Assembly (NCBI GenBank): GCA_900660155.1
Contig: CABFPE010000126.1
Span: 855,300-919,299 of the forward strand
Direction of reading: 5' to 3'
Source: Hofstenia miamia
Lineage: Eukaryota; Xenacoelomorpha; Acoela; Hofsteniidae
DNA length: 64,000 nt
Shown: positions 47,716 to 59,817 of the stretch, in pieces
How the letters are laid out: every line of letters begins with the position of its first letter
Numbering within the stretch: position 1 is the stretch's first letter
The notes under the pieces: generated by a model
What the model was told of the DNA's origin: nothing
What the model saw: only the letters and a program-made list of their open reading frames with translations
The model's database searches: none
Program-made: the position numbers and the translations under genes

Positions 47716-47879
47716 TGTTAGTTCAAGACAGACGCTAGTAATTAAAAGTAGATTAAAATCTATTGTGTAACTTCATTACAATTATATATATAAATGCACC
47801 GACAGGTTTTCATGGTATACCTGAGAACGCAGCATTACATGCGACCGTGTGATTACATGGTAACAACCAATCACCAACA
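47716..47879 (-). repeat. Probable short 5' LTR of the Gypsy fossil
   Basis: On the minus strand the segment starts TGTTGGTGATTGG and ends CTTGAACTAACA, giving TG...CA ends with short inverted termini. Directly after it comes TGGTAACAGAGTATG, a sequence typical of a tRNA primer-binding site in Gypsy elements, then the gag start. It holds a TATATATAA box. No second LTR is available for confirmation. Confidence 0.5.
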
Positions 47880-50800
47880 CTCAGCAGATGAGAAAATATA
47901 AAAATGATAAACACAAATTATTTTCCAAATTTTGTTCCAATTACTATTCAATATTATTTGATATTATTATTACTCGGTTAATATGTCACTTTTATATTGC
48001 TGAGTAGAAAATTGGGATAATTAATGCAATATTTGTTTTGAAATGATTCATCAATTGTAACTTCATACTCAATTTTTTTTATTTTAAAAATTGCAACGTT
48101 TATGCCTTGATGAAACAACATTGATGTGAGATCACACTTAAATATTTCCTTAAATCTGTTATTTTTCTTCCACAATAACGTCTATAAATTACACGAGACC
48201 CGATATGACCCGTCTAAGAGTGACTTGCAACCTAAATTCATTATTTGATTTTTGGGTTGCTTCAGAAAATCTTGAATCATTTACAGCCCTATTGTGAATC
48301 CGATTTAGTTCCAAGAACTTTCTTTCGATTGTAGGATTAAATGAAGCGCGCTTTCTTCTATTAGATTCTGGTTTCTTGCTTATATTTAAAGTCAAGTTGC
48401 TATGAAGTCTACCCAAATCAACATAAGAACACCGAGGAAAATGATTACATTTATTTTATATCAAATCGAGTTTGTTAGAGTTGGCCAGCATTTTGATATT
48501 TTCAAAACCTGTTTTACCACAAGATATATATTTTTACAAATTCTGGTTTCCATCGATGCCTATACAAGATAAATAAATATAAATTTTTCTTTGATCTGTA
48601 ACAAAATTTGCATTGCCCTGAGCATTACTACAGCAACTCAAACAAGCAACTGGTTGCTACGAAATACGTTTCGAAAATGATGAAAGTGAGGATTGCGACA
48701 AATTTAAAAAAATATAAATTTAGTGAGTTGTGTCGCTCTAAATAACTTGACTATCATCTAATTGCCTATTGAGTTATTCGAAATATTTTTACAATATGCT
48801 ATATTGAAAATCGCCAATTTTAAAACGATTTTTGCCAAAAAGAAAGATAGAAAATCATAATCATATGTTTTTCTTCGGAAATTATCAATGGAAAACAAAA
48901 ACTGTTCATATTTAGTGAACAATACTGAATGTGAGATATTTTATCCACAATTTATTGAAACTAAATTATATTAACTTTAAGGATATTGATGAGATGATGA
49001 ATTTTTTATGAATTTATTGTGAAAAATAATTTTAAAAATCTATTCCCTTGTGTGAACTTGATCTTACAAGAACCCTGGGCTCTATTTTGGGCAACGGACT
49101 TCGTCGTTTGACAATCCGCCTTTTGTTAGGTTCGCTATTCTCAAGTTACAAAATGTAAATATTATCAATTCCATGAAATTATCAACCATGTGAAAAATTA
49201 TTTTTCGTCAATTTGCAAAGAAATTAAGCTTCTTAGTAAGAAAATATTTCAAATCACTGCAAAATTGCAAGATATTATGCTAATAATAAATTTCTTAAAA
49301 TGTAAATTTAATAACTTTTGAAGCTATTTTTTAAATTATTTTTTAATGATACAAATATTGGTGCACAAATAGTTATCTATTGATTGTATGCTTATTGTAC
49401 TTTGTAAATTCTCTGAATTACGAAAGTAATTAAAATCTTTATGCGTTCATTTATTCCCCTGGAAATGAAAATTTGATGGCATTATCAATTATGTTTCAAA
49501 AGCTAATATAAACAAAGTGTCAGGATCAGTCACAACAGGAAGTAATGTTGAATAAGAGGATTTATGATTGTAAAATATTCATTCATATTTATACAATGGC
49601 TTATGGCTACACCGTTTCATTCACTTGGCTTAACCATTTTCTCTATATAATATCAAATGTTTGAGGTACTATACAGTTCAATAACATTTAAGACAATAAA
49701 TTTCAAGTATTTAAACATAATCCATTCTTTTAATGGTATTTATATTGGTAGCAATAGGCTTAAATTTATTGTATTGATACGCCATAGTATCCAAAATCAT
49801 GCTTTTTATGAACCTTGCGCTTCAATTAGTCAAATGTTACTATACATTGTGCTTAAAGTATGTCCAATATCAGCACTTAACAAAAGGGTGAATTCGGATA
49901 TTTCTAAAGAAATTTTTTCATTACTTACAAATAGCAAATCATGTTGACTTGTGGAATTTGGAAATTATGTATACATTCACAAAAATTATATAAAATATCA
50001 TTTAAATAGCTTTACACAATATGTCAGTTTTGCTCTTAAGAAATTAATAAATTTATCCACTTATGACCTTTAGGTCAAACTTAAAAATGAACGAGAATAA
50101 CTGCAAAGCAATAAAACTTGATTGCTAACACAAAATTAGTACAAACTTTCTACAGTTGATGTTTTCTACAAGAGCTTTGCAGTTCAGTTTAAAATATGAT
50201 TTTTATGATTATGTAAAACACATTGGTTCCGTGAAAATTTATTTTAACTTTCCGATTTAATATTGAGTTTCATCATCAATGGTCCCCAAATACTCTGAGT
50301 TCTTGTTTAGAAATCATATTTAAAGAGACCAAAAAGTTTACATAATGAAGGTTTTTGCATAAATTTCATCTTTATGAGTTTGTCGTTGAAGAAATCCATA
50401 AAGGGCTTCTGTAATAAACTTGGTGGAACTATATTTAAGTCATGTGATGTTTGATGCTAGGCACTATTGTGGTCGTTTTCGCTGTTAGTCACTCACATTT
50501 TACGTTCGTACCATTGATTATTAAGTCAGTTATAACTATTTAATCTAAAAGCTTTGTATTACAGAAAGCAAAATTCTAGTAGTAAATTACTGAAGGAGCG
50601 ATTAGTTACTGACAATAAAAATTCTCATGTAAAATCCAAATTAACTATTAACCTGATAATACTTTCTGTTGATGTTAGATAACAAATATTGAAGATAACA
50701 AAACTTTCTCTGTCATTGATAAATGTGTTCATCATTTTTGTGATAATTTTGATTAAATTCTAAACATTACCTAAGACTTTAACACAAGCAACACAAAGTT

Positions 50801-51289
50801 GATAATAACACGCCAGCATATATAATGTCTTACGAACCCCATTGTAATAATATACCTCCAGAACAGTGCATTTGCCAGCAAATGTTGCACACATCACTAT
50901 TTGTGAAAATCTTAAAGCTGTTAATGCTTTAGGGCAAACTTTACCTATTAATATTTGTCAGTAAACAAGCATACTAAACCAAACTTTATAGAGAACGATT
51001 TACCTTGCTCTTTTAATTTAAAATGTTGTTATTTATGGGTATAAATAACGTTTTTCTTTGGATGATGGGGATATTGTGGCGACTTGCACAGTGTTGCTGT
51101 GTGGATAGTAGAGATGTCAAGACAGTAGCACTTTTGAATACCGGTGTTTCAATATCGCTATCAAAACCAATGCTGGCACTGATAGATTCAACAAAGAAAA
51201 AAGTTTTAACGTAATGTAAAGTTATATTCACAATAATTGAAATATCAAAGTAAGCTATTTATTAACAAAATTGAAATCTAAAAGCATTT
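47880..51289. other. AT-rich intergenic DNA, nothing firmly recognised
   Basis: Contains frames of 65-96 codons (for example 48189-48416 minus, 49657-49947 plus) without recognisable domains. A short plus frame near 51100-51180 reads TVALLNTGVSISLSKP, faintly like a retropepsin, but too weak to call. Confidence 0.4.
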
Positions 51290-51540
51290 TAGAAAATCTC
51301 GAGTGAAGAATATAATTAATACTGTGAATAACATTATTTGTTGCCTTATAAAGTATATTTTTTTATAAGTAAAGAGGACACCATAACATGATTTAAGTTT
51401 AGTAGCAATGTGTGCAGACAAGTTTAAATTTGAAGCGAGGTAAACTCCAAGATCTTTAACAACCTTACTTGAAGATTGCCAGAAATCAAGTTGTATGCCA
51501 TCATGTTTAGGAATTTATTTTTAATTCAGCTTTTTATAAA
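51290..51540 (-). mobile_element. LINE RT C-terminal fragment
   Basis: The minus-strand frame reads KHDGIQLDFWQSSSKVVKDL then GVYLASNLNLSAHIATKLKS. This is the block after the catalytic core of LINE reverse transcriptases (KDLGV.ID..L.F..HI). It is isolated: no catalytic box or terminal region accompanies it. Confidence 0.7.
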
Positions 51541-54500
51541 GAACTCATGTTGTTATATTTTGTAATCTACAACAATAATTTAAAACTATCTTAAATAACC
51601 CGTTGTTGTATAGTTATCAGGCCCCATATAATTGCAGCTTACTTTGAATGTATTATTGAAGAGTAAAAATAAAGATATGCCATTATCACAACCGCAAAAA
51701 TCCGTAGCCATTGAAAAATATGTTATCTACATAAGAAAGAATGAAAAAATATTAGTTTAATCTAGGTTATTATATTATTGTAGTGGACGCTTAAAAACTG
51801 CAACGTACGTGTTAATTTCGTATAATTGAGTCACTACGTAAGATTTACTGATAGCAGACGTTGCCATGTCCTCTTTGATCTGTTTATTGCGCTTTAAATT
51901 CTAAAACACAGGTGACACTGATCCGTGATTAGGTGAAGTTTATTGTTTATCGAAATAATAATTTCGATATTTACAGAAAATTATATTTGGAATTGTCTAA
52001 GAGCTGTTCATTTCATAATGATACAGAATAGAAGTTTGCTAAATTTAAAGGATTATAGCAATTAATAGTAGAGCCCAATGCATACACCCACAAATAGAAA
52101 CTATAATATCTTAGGCTATATTAATTTTGATCGAATTTTTCATGTATTTAAGATTTCTTTAGTTTTTATTCTATTTTAAGTAGTTCATCATGCTTACCTG
52201 TTTGTATAAAAAGTTGTGTTTCAATATTCTTTTAAAAGTAGTTGTTAATATCAAATATTGACATTTGTTAAAGAGACATTAATGAGAAGAAGCTATAATT
52301 TTACTAATTACTATTAACATATTATTCTATAAGCTTTTCATAGTGATTACATTATTTTAAACAATGAAATACATCAACGCTCCAAAATGTCGCTAGACAC
52401 TAGTAATTCAAATTTGTTTATAAAACTGTCAATTAGCATTCGCCTTTTAAGTATAGATTATTTAATTTCGAATAATCTTTGATATAGTTTGTCCTACGCA
52501 GTGATTATATAGAAGAGGAAGAGTTTTGTCTTCTATAACAATATTTTGAAAATATATCTTACAGCCATTTTCAATGATCACAATGCAAGGAAACTTAAAT
52601 TTGGTGATTACTAGGAAAAACAATTATACAATAGTCCATCGAGAGAGCTTAACCAACTATTGATATAGTTCAGGAGCCAAGAATTTATATTGTCTAAACA
52701 TTACAAGTGAAAATTTTCACGTATCAAAAGAGCTTTATTAACACATTCAAGCAGAAATGTATTTTGACAACACAGCTGATCTGGTACATATCGTTGCAAG
52801 CTAACAGTAGATGCAGTAGATACATATCATAATGTTAGTTACATGACCTATATTTCAAAAAACAGCAATTATTGCACCATACACAATTCATTTGGTGATA
52901 TATAACGTATGTTATTAGAAAGTGTTTAAAGTAAATTAGCAGTATAAATCATAGTACGTATAATAAGCGAGATATTCTCAAATAAAAAATCTTATATGAA
53001 TTTGTAGTTTATCGACTATTGATGATACATTATTATTGAAGAGCACAAATTGCTAAAAAAAAAACTCTAAATAAATCTTTAGCAATATTCACATTCAGTA
53101 AATTGTCATTACATATGTCTTTGAATCCTTCCATTTGTAACGACTAAATTTTAAACAGATTTGTTTAATTTGGCATCAATTTAAACAAGTTCAAAACAAA
53201 TAGTTCTTTACAGTATTTAAACAAACATTTGTTCGGTACAACACTGAATAATTGTCATAGGTTTATTTATGGATGGATACAGTTGACACGTCTAATACTT
53301 AATGTTATTTCAAGGAATTATTATGTTAAATTCTCATGTCATGCATACCCTTGTTTAGTCTTAATGATTTTGAGCAAATTATTCCAATTTAGTGGAATGA
53401 GAGATATTACTAAGCACATTTGGAACACAACTCCATATTCACTCTCACTTCAGGTTAACAAAAATCACGTATTTCTATGAAAACAGAAATATTGCCTTAG
53501 CGTTTATATTTTATAATTCCTAAAGTATCAAAGAGGAAAATGATTACGATCATTTAAAAACTTTCTAAATTGAGAAATTTATAAATTATTTCTTGTAAAT
53601 CGTGAATAATTTTTTTTATTATTCAGTTCTATGACCAACGTAATGTACTAAGAAAATTTAAAATACTGCATATAAAACATTCAAAAATTAATTTTTTGTT
53701 CTACATGATAAACTGGTATATTTCAAATAATTTATTGAATTGATGAAACACCGACAGTTTGTCTGAATGACATTGAATCAGAATAAACTATGTTGTTATA
53801 TGACGAGTAATATTTTTTTAATTTGCTTTTATTTCTTCCCATTACTATCACTATTAGTAAGAATTCACATGTTAATAACCCTCCTCATCAAGGTTATCAA
53901 AAATGTCAAAATGGTACTTCCGTCCACTAACATCAGTTCATCATGCTAATTCACATGATCTAAAGGAAACATGATCTGAAGGAAACAGCCAATGAAATGC
54001 GAGATGTGACAACTGATCGATTTTAAGTTAGTCATAACCTGTATTTCCCAAAGCGTTTTTTCAAAAATAGTCATATGGGTATTCTGGAGGAGAACTCACT
54101 AACAAATACAAGTATATAAAGGCGTGTGAGAAAGGAGCAGATGCAGTATATTTATTTGGGCCCATGGTAAAAATAAATGCTAAATGCATAAATAGGTACT
54201 AAAAAATCTGCTTGTAATTTATTATATAACAATTTTCATGAATATTTCTTATTTTAGAGGAAACGCTTGGCTCGTAGGTCGCCTCTATATTCGCTCTTGC
54301 TGTAAAATTTTTTGTCAAGTATATATATCATATCAATATTTTTACAAAGATTTGATTCTATATCAGTGAAAAAATATGCTCATTTTAATTAAAAAATATA
54401 TTTTTAAATTGATACTATTTAAGATTCAAACAACATACAAAAGGGCCATTTTTCAATAAGTTTATTTTTTATTTGTTTTGCGAACAAAAAATGATGTATG

Positions 54501-55807
54501 CCACGTCTTTTTCTTTAATAAATTATTATCGACTTACGGCACAGCAATATTACTAACTATGTTTAATAAAGCAGCTAGTTCACGGGAACTAATTACTAGA
54601 TTAGGGCTATGGGTATACTAGCTTATCAATAGTAATAAAGCTTAAATATTTTGAAGTATAAAGCTAAAGCAGAAGCAATATTTTACAACAGCAAAAAGTG
54701 TGAATTAAACAAAATTAAGATGCACATTATTATTGATTTTGCAGAACGCACTCATTGTGATTCCTAGTCAATTTTATAGAAGTTTTTCAAATAACATTTA
54801 GAACATGTATTCCACAAATGTTTGTTAAATCTTCAGTTGAATTCCAAATAAAGATTTCATCTGGCATTATTATTAAATAAATGGAGCGAAACAAACACTG
54901 ACCAGATAGCATAAAATGGATTTAATTTGGATACTTTAGCAAAGGGCACAAAATGTTAAACACATAATTGCAAATAATTTTAAGTTTGAGTCAATTTATT
55001 ACTTCATTATGCTGATTACTTAATTTTTTGTAATGAATTAAAATTTGTTTCTGAATAGTCGGTAAACGTATTTAATGTGTAGTGACGCTATGCTTAATTG
55101 GTACACAAGCTACACAGGGCCGAAGGAGGTCAGATAGTGCGAAATAATAAGGTCTGCAGTCTGAGACATACCAAGATGAAAGTAACTGAATTATTACTTA
55201 CTCTACGTTTTCTAATGCATTGTACACTATGTGTCGATTGGGCGTATGATATAAAATATTGGGAATAAGTTTACCTTCACTCATGTGCTAATTTTTGAAA
55301 TATTCAGTTTTCTCATGGGAAATTGGACGTTTCTTGGGATGGGACTGGCAAATTTGAAAATCTTTGTTCAATCGGAAAGATGGTAATGGTGTTGAACAAA
55401 ATTCGAACAAAGTTCTAAAATATTTTTACTAGATTTTTCTACAGTAGAGAGAAAATTTGGATTATGTTCTAAGTTTTAAAAATCTATTTAATTTTTAGTT
55501 CTTGATTACCATATATTCAATCTCAAAAGAATCAGTATAGAGGCCTGTTACACTTCAAATGTCATAACATTTGCATGGTTGGGTAACAATGCGATTATTA
55601 TAACATTGTCAATACCAACTGCTATCATGCGCTAATTAGTCAAAGGACATTTACATCATCCAACTCGGATCGGTTCACGCATGATGGGTGAGGTGTTCCT
55701 TGGTATCAGGTTGATCAGATTGAAAATGAAATTTTAGAGTTTCATTTGTTGTATGTTGAGTAAATTCTAGATTTACATGCACCAACAGGAGAATTCACAG
55801 TATTTAG
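51541..55807. other. AT-rich intergenic DNA, nothing recognised
   Basis: A long stretch with only chance-level frames (the longest is 83 codons at 53229-53480) and no recognised repeat ends. Confidence 0.4.
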
Positions 55808-56176
55808 GAGCAAGCCAGATCCATAGCAAGCATCATTACCTAGGCGGGGGGGGGGTGGACACGTATTCAGAAGGGGTTGATGGGAATTTCAACCCTCTTA
55901 ATATTTAAATTGAATTTTTGCAAAGGCTGTACACCATTTTAATTTTCTGTTGTATGCATTGGCATGGCGGGATTTTCTGATGGGAAGGTAATCTAGTAGT
56001 GAATATGTAAGCGAACTTAGAAATTCATTACACAGCATGCTGAAATTAAAATTGGATTTACAAATTTTATGTTTAAATGCTGGTTTTGCTTTTAGGTTTT
56101 TTGTCCAGGACAGGTTGCCTGACGTTCCAGGGGTGCGCCTCCCCCAACCCCTAGTTTCTACGGGCCTGGAGCAAGC
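55808..56176. mobile_element. 353-bp miniature hAT-type element with perfect 8-bp target duplication
   Basis: The element spans 55816-56168. The octamer GAGCAAGC flanks both sides (55808-55815 and 56169-56176) exactly. Ends CAGATCCATAG and (inverted) CAGGCCCGTAG match at 8 of 11. Both ends are GC-rich (a 10-G run at 55846-55855; CCTCCCCCAACCCC near 56140), unlike the AT-rich surroundings. Non-coding. Confidence 0.83.
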
Positions 56177-56929
56177 TGTAATTTAAATCTGAAATTTTAA
56201 AAATTCGAATTTGTCACCGTTGACACTTGGCGAAGAAACAATAGCAACATGAATTACCAAAATTATAAGCCTGGAGAAAATAGATTATCAAAGGCATACT
56301 AGAAAAGTATTGAAAAAAACAATAACGGATCGTGAAAATCACGTTTACTAACAATTAGAGGAAAGTTGTGGAAAAGACATATAACATAGCTAATTTAATG
56401 TTAAAAGGACAAACCGTTTGTTCACATTTTCCAAGAATTTTCTCGAAACATATTAGGAAGCTTGGAAATCGTGAGCCATATAAACGCATCTGTTTGTGAG
56501 CATGCCTGAATCCAAGTTGAAAATTTGCACTAAAGCATATTGCTGTGTCTGGACTTTTTGAAAATAGTAACTATTATTAATTGAAAATTCCGATTTTTAA
56601 CAAAAGATTTAAATTATCTTCTTACCAAACGTTCATGTAACATCGAACAGTTTCTCTGCGCGTGCATAAACTACCAAAATATTTGAGGCGTGCAGTGCTT
56701 AAAGTCAGAGATCAAAACGTTTGCGATCGATGACTTCGCCCAACGATAAAAATCGCGGTGGTGATTTTAGAACAAACTCCTCTATATTGTTGTGCTTTCA
56801 GACTTGGATATCTCTATTAGTTTTTGAGTTAAGAGTATTTGAATAATTTTTCATGAACCTTGAATAATTTTAAGAAATTCCTGGGCATAATTAAACACCT
56901 CAACAAAAGCTGCTAATCAATAACAACAT

Positions 56930-58255
56930 GAAGTACAAAAACAATAAAACAAAACAGAAACATGGATACAGAATTTACAGTTTGCCCAGTTTATTGCAAA
57001 TTATTTTAACTGATGATATTTTTTGAAAAACTGAAATCATTTCCATGACGTAGAGCCAATTTTAGGGATATATTGATTCCGGAGGTAGTCATTGATTTGA
57101 CTTTTAAATTTCCTGCGACTTTTCATTCGTTTTATATCAATTGGTAAGTTATTCCAAAGTTTAATTGTTGAGTTTAAAAATGAATATTAAGGAAAATGTT
57201 TTTAAAACTTCACTTTTCTGAATTTAGAAGTCCTCGAATGCGCATATAACGGGAATTGTAGTTTACTATAAGGTGAACGCTGACTTGAAATATCAAAAAA
57301 TTTTATTAATGAAAAGAATCTTATGATATATGAAACATCGTCAAGATTAGAATATGAACTTTTGTCGCTCATAGTCGAGAATTATCACTATGAATGTTTG
57401 CTACCCATTTAATTTGTGAGTCGATTTTATTCATTAATTAGTGGTTTATGTCATTAAATAAAACATTATAGTATCTATAATGACTTAATACTAGAGAGTT
57501 AACCAAAATTGATTTCATTTTGGAATTTACAAAATTGCCAAATGTGAAATAGTTTTAAACCCCATTGCTATTTTGCGTAATACTATGCGTATGTGACTTG
57601 AATAGTTCTATTTATTATCGATTGTTACTCCAAGATATTTGAAGGATTCGACTTGAGTAATTTTTGACCCCGAAAAATTTAAAATGTGTGATTGATTATC
57701 TTTGTGAAAAGGAAACATAACACAGAATTGTGGTCTAGAGGGATTTATAGTTCAATGATACATATTAAAATATTTCAAAATTTGAGACAGATTGACTTCT
57801 AATTTACCAATTTATGTTTCTATTTGATTATCCTATGTGCCGTCAGCATACTGCACTATTCCACAATCAATGCTTAAATTGCCATTTTCATAGAACGAGA
57901 AAAATAGACGCCCTAAAATAGTACCCTGTGGAACACCTTTGTAAATTTTATCTCATTTAGAAAATATACAATTTACCTTTACTCTTTGAAAACGATCACT
58001 TAATTAGCACCTTACTAAATTTATACTATTAGAGTGGAAACCAATGTGTTCTAACTTTTTAAGAAGAATATAATCATCAATGGAATCAAATGCTCTGGAC
58101 AAATCGATAGAAGCAATTGTGACAAAATTGTTATTATGAAGATAAGATCTCCAATTTTCAGTAGCGTAAAGTAAAGCATCAGAGGTGGAGTGAGCTTTGC
58201 AAAAGCTCAAAGTAATTATGCATTTCTTCAAACTAAATTAGATTGAAGTAGATCT
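56930..58255 (-). mobile_element. LINE remnant (CR1/Jockey-like RT), 5'-truncated
   Basis: Minus-strand order: AHSTSDALLYATENWRSYL, then TIASIDLSRAFDSIDDYILL (first catalytic aspartates, frame 58004-58231), then YKGVPQGTILGRLFF (about 57940-57895), then VQYADGT (57839-57850), then VESFKYLGVTIDNK (about 57640). It ends STIKLWNNLPIDIKRMKSRR and FKSQINDYL (about 57165-57070), which is the LINE C-terminus. The catalytic YADD box reads YADG. Frames are interrupted. A short AT-rich 3' region with AATAAA follows to about 56930. Confidence 0.85.
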
Positions 58256-58310
58256 GTGTTTATCAGAGCTTGTGTGTTGGTCGTTGACCTATCTATTCAG
58301 TTGTCTACTA

Positions 58311-59809
58311 CCGGGGCTGATCCAGCAATTTTAGTTTGGAGGGGCGTGCAAATCCTAAAAAATAATATATACATGGTGTTTTTTTACAATCACAAACAAA
58401 TACACACTTCTTGAAATCTTCTTCAAGCCAAATAATAGAAAGTGCGAGGAAAATAATTAAATTTACAAAATGTATTCAAAGACTATTGTGCGAAATGGTG
58501 AGAGAATCAGTTTTGAAGAGTTTTTTTACGAATTCGTAGCAAAAATTTCTTACGGGAAATTGAAAATTTCAACTCTTCATAAAAATTTTATATAATATAG
58601 AGCATTTAATTCATTGTTACAATGATTAAACGATAAGGAACGGGAAAAAGGTTTTGTGACTGAAGCTAAAAATATCCAGTAAATTTTGAAACGCAAGAAT
58701 AGCTTTTTAGGTTTTTAGGGTCAATCTGTTCATTTTAACGCCCAGAATATATAACTATTTCAGCACTTTTTGACAACTTTAATACTATACAAAATGTATG
58801 CAAGAGGATGTACATCATCATCCAAATTCTTAGCAAGATATTTTATAAGAGCAACTTATATATATTTAGCAAAGGTTCTAGGGAGCTCATCTAGGCTTTC
58901 TGTAGCTGTCTATTACTTCAACTGTTCTGTGTTATATGTCAACAACGATCTGGAGTGCTAGTTGGCTAAAATTGTGCCATTAGAGATTGCAGTTGCAGTT
59001 CAAAAAATGATTGAAAACCCAGTTGCATTACTCGTTGAATTCAAGATGTCAGATGTCCAGACCCAAAATAAAGATTGAAACCATGTACGCAAGTGCTTAT
59101 TTATGTCATTTTGAAGAGAGATGGAGTGTTCCTTTTATTTGAACTTCAAACATATTGTAATTATGATATTTCAGGTAATTGGAGTAGCCACGCAGGAAAT
59201 ACGTTCTATCATTTTCGGTAAATGACATAAATTGGCCCGGTCATTTTATACAGTTCTGTTGACCTAAATAATTTCTGAAAAGTAGGTGCACACAGAATTT
59301 AGTCAAGCCATGCCCCATTTTATGCAAATATTAACATTTTGTGTGCATGATTTGGCATTGAGATTCCACAGAGTGAACTTAATGTATTTTGGAGGTTCAT
59401 TGTAAAGCAACTAAAAGAGATCTAATATCAGTTTTTAGGATATGATTGATCGTACATATTTGAAAATTTCTACCTTCTGTACTCAGATGTAATTACTGTG
59501 TCACAAACCTGAGTGGTGATCGAAAGGCATTTCTCCACCATAAATCGCATTCTCATAGATAATAGAAAAACAATGATTTGTAAGAGACTGGAAAATTTAG
59601 CCATACTTTGTCAACTGCTAATAAATGACGTAGTATTACGTTTTCAAGTAGGCATAGAAGACTGGATTTTTAGTAGAACCTATTTTTTGATATTTTTAAA
59701 AATGATTTTATTAATTTTTGTCAATATATTTACAGTTTTTGATATCAAAAGTGATCCTGACACATTGTTGAATGGCCCTAGCATTGACAATACTCTGGCT
59801 AAGCCCCTG
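58311..59809 (+). mobile_element. Probable hAT element with C-terminal transposase relic
   Basis: The left end CCGGGGCTGATCCAGC (58311) and the right end GGCTAAGCCCCTG (59797-59809) form an imperfect inverted pair (C(A/C)GGGGCT.A.CCAG). Near the right end a plus frame reads ITVSQT, stop, VVIERHFSTINRILIDNRKT then MICKRLENLAILCQL (about 59479-59622). This aligns with the hAT dimerisation signature (VSQ..VERxFS.....T..R..M...RL..L..L). Flanking octamers do not match convincingly, so the boundaries are tentative, but the position of the hATC piece just inside the right end fits one element. Confidence 0.6.
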
Positions 59810-59817
59810 TCTCGGGT

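Noticed and set aside
51100-51200. NTGVSISLSKP as a retropepsin
   Set aside because: Single weak motif without any neighbouring element parts.
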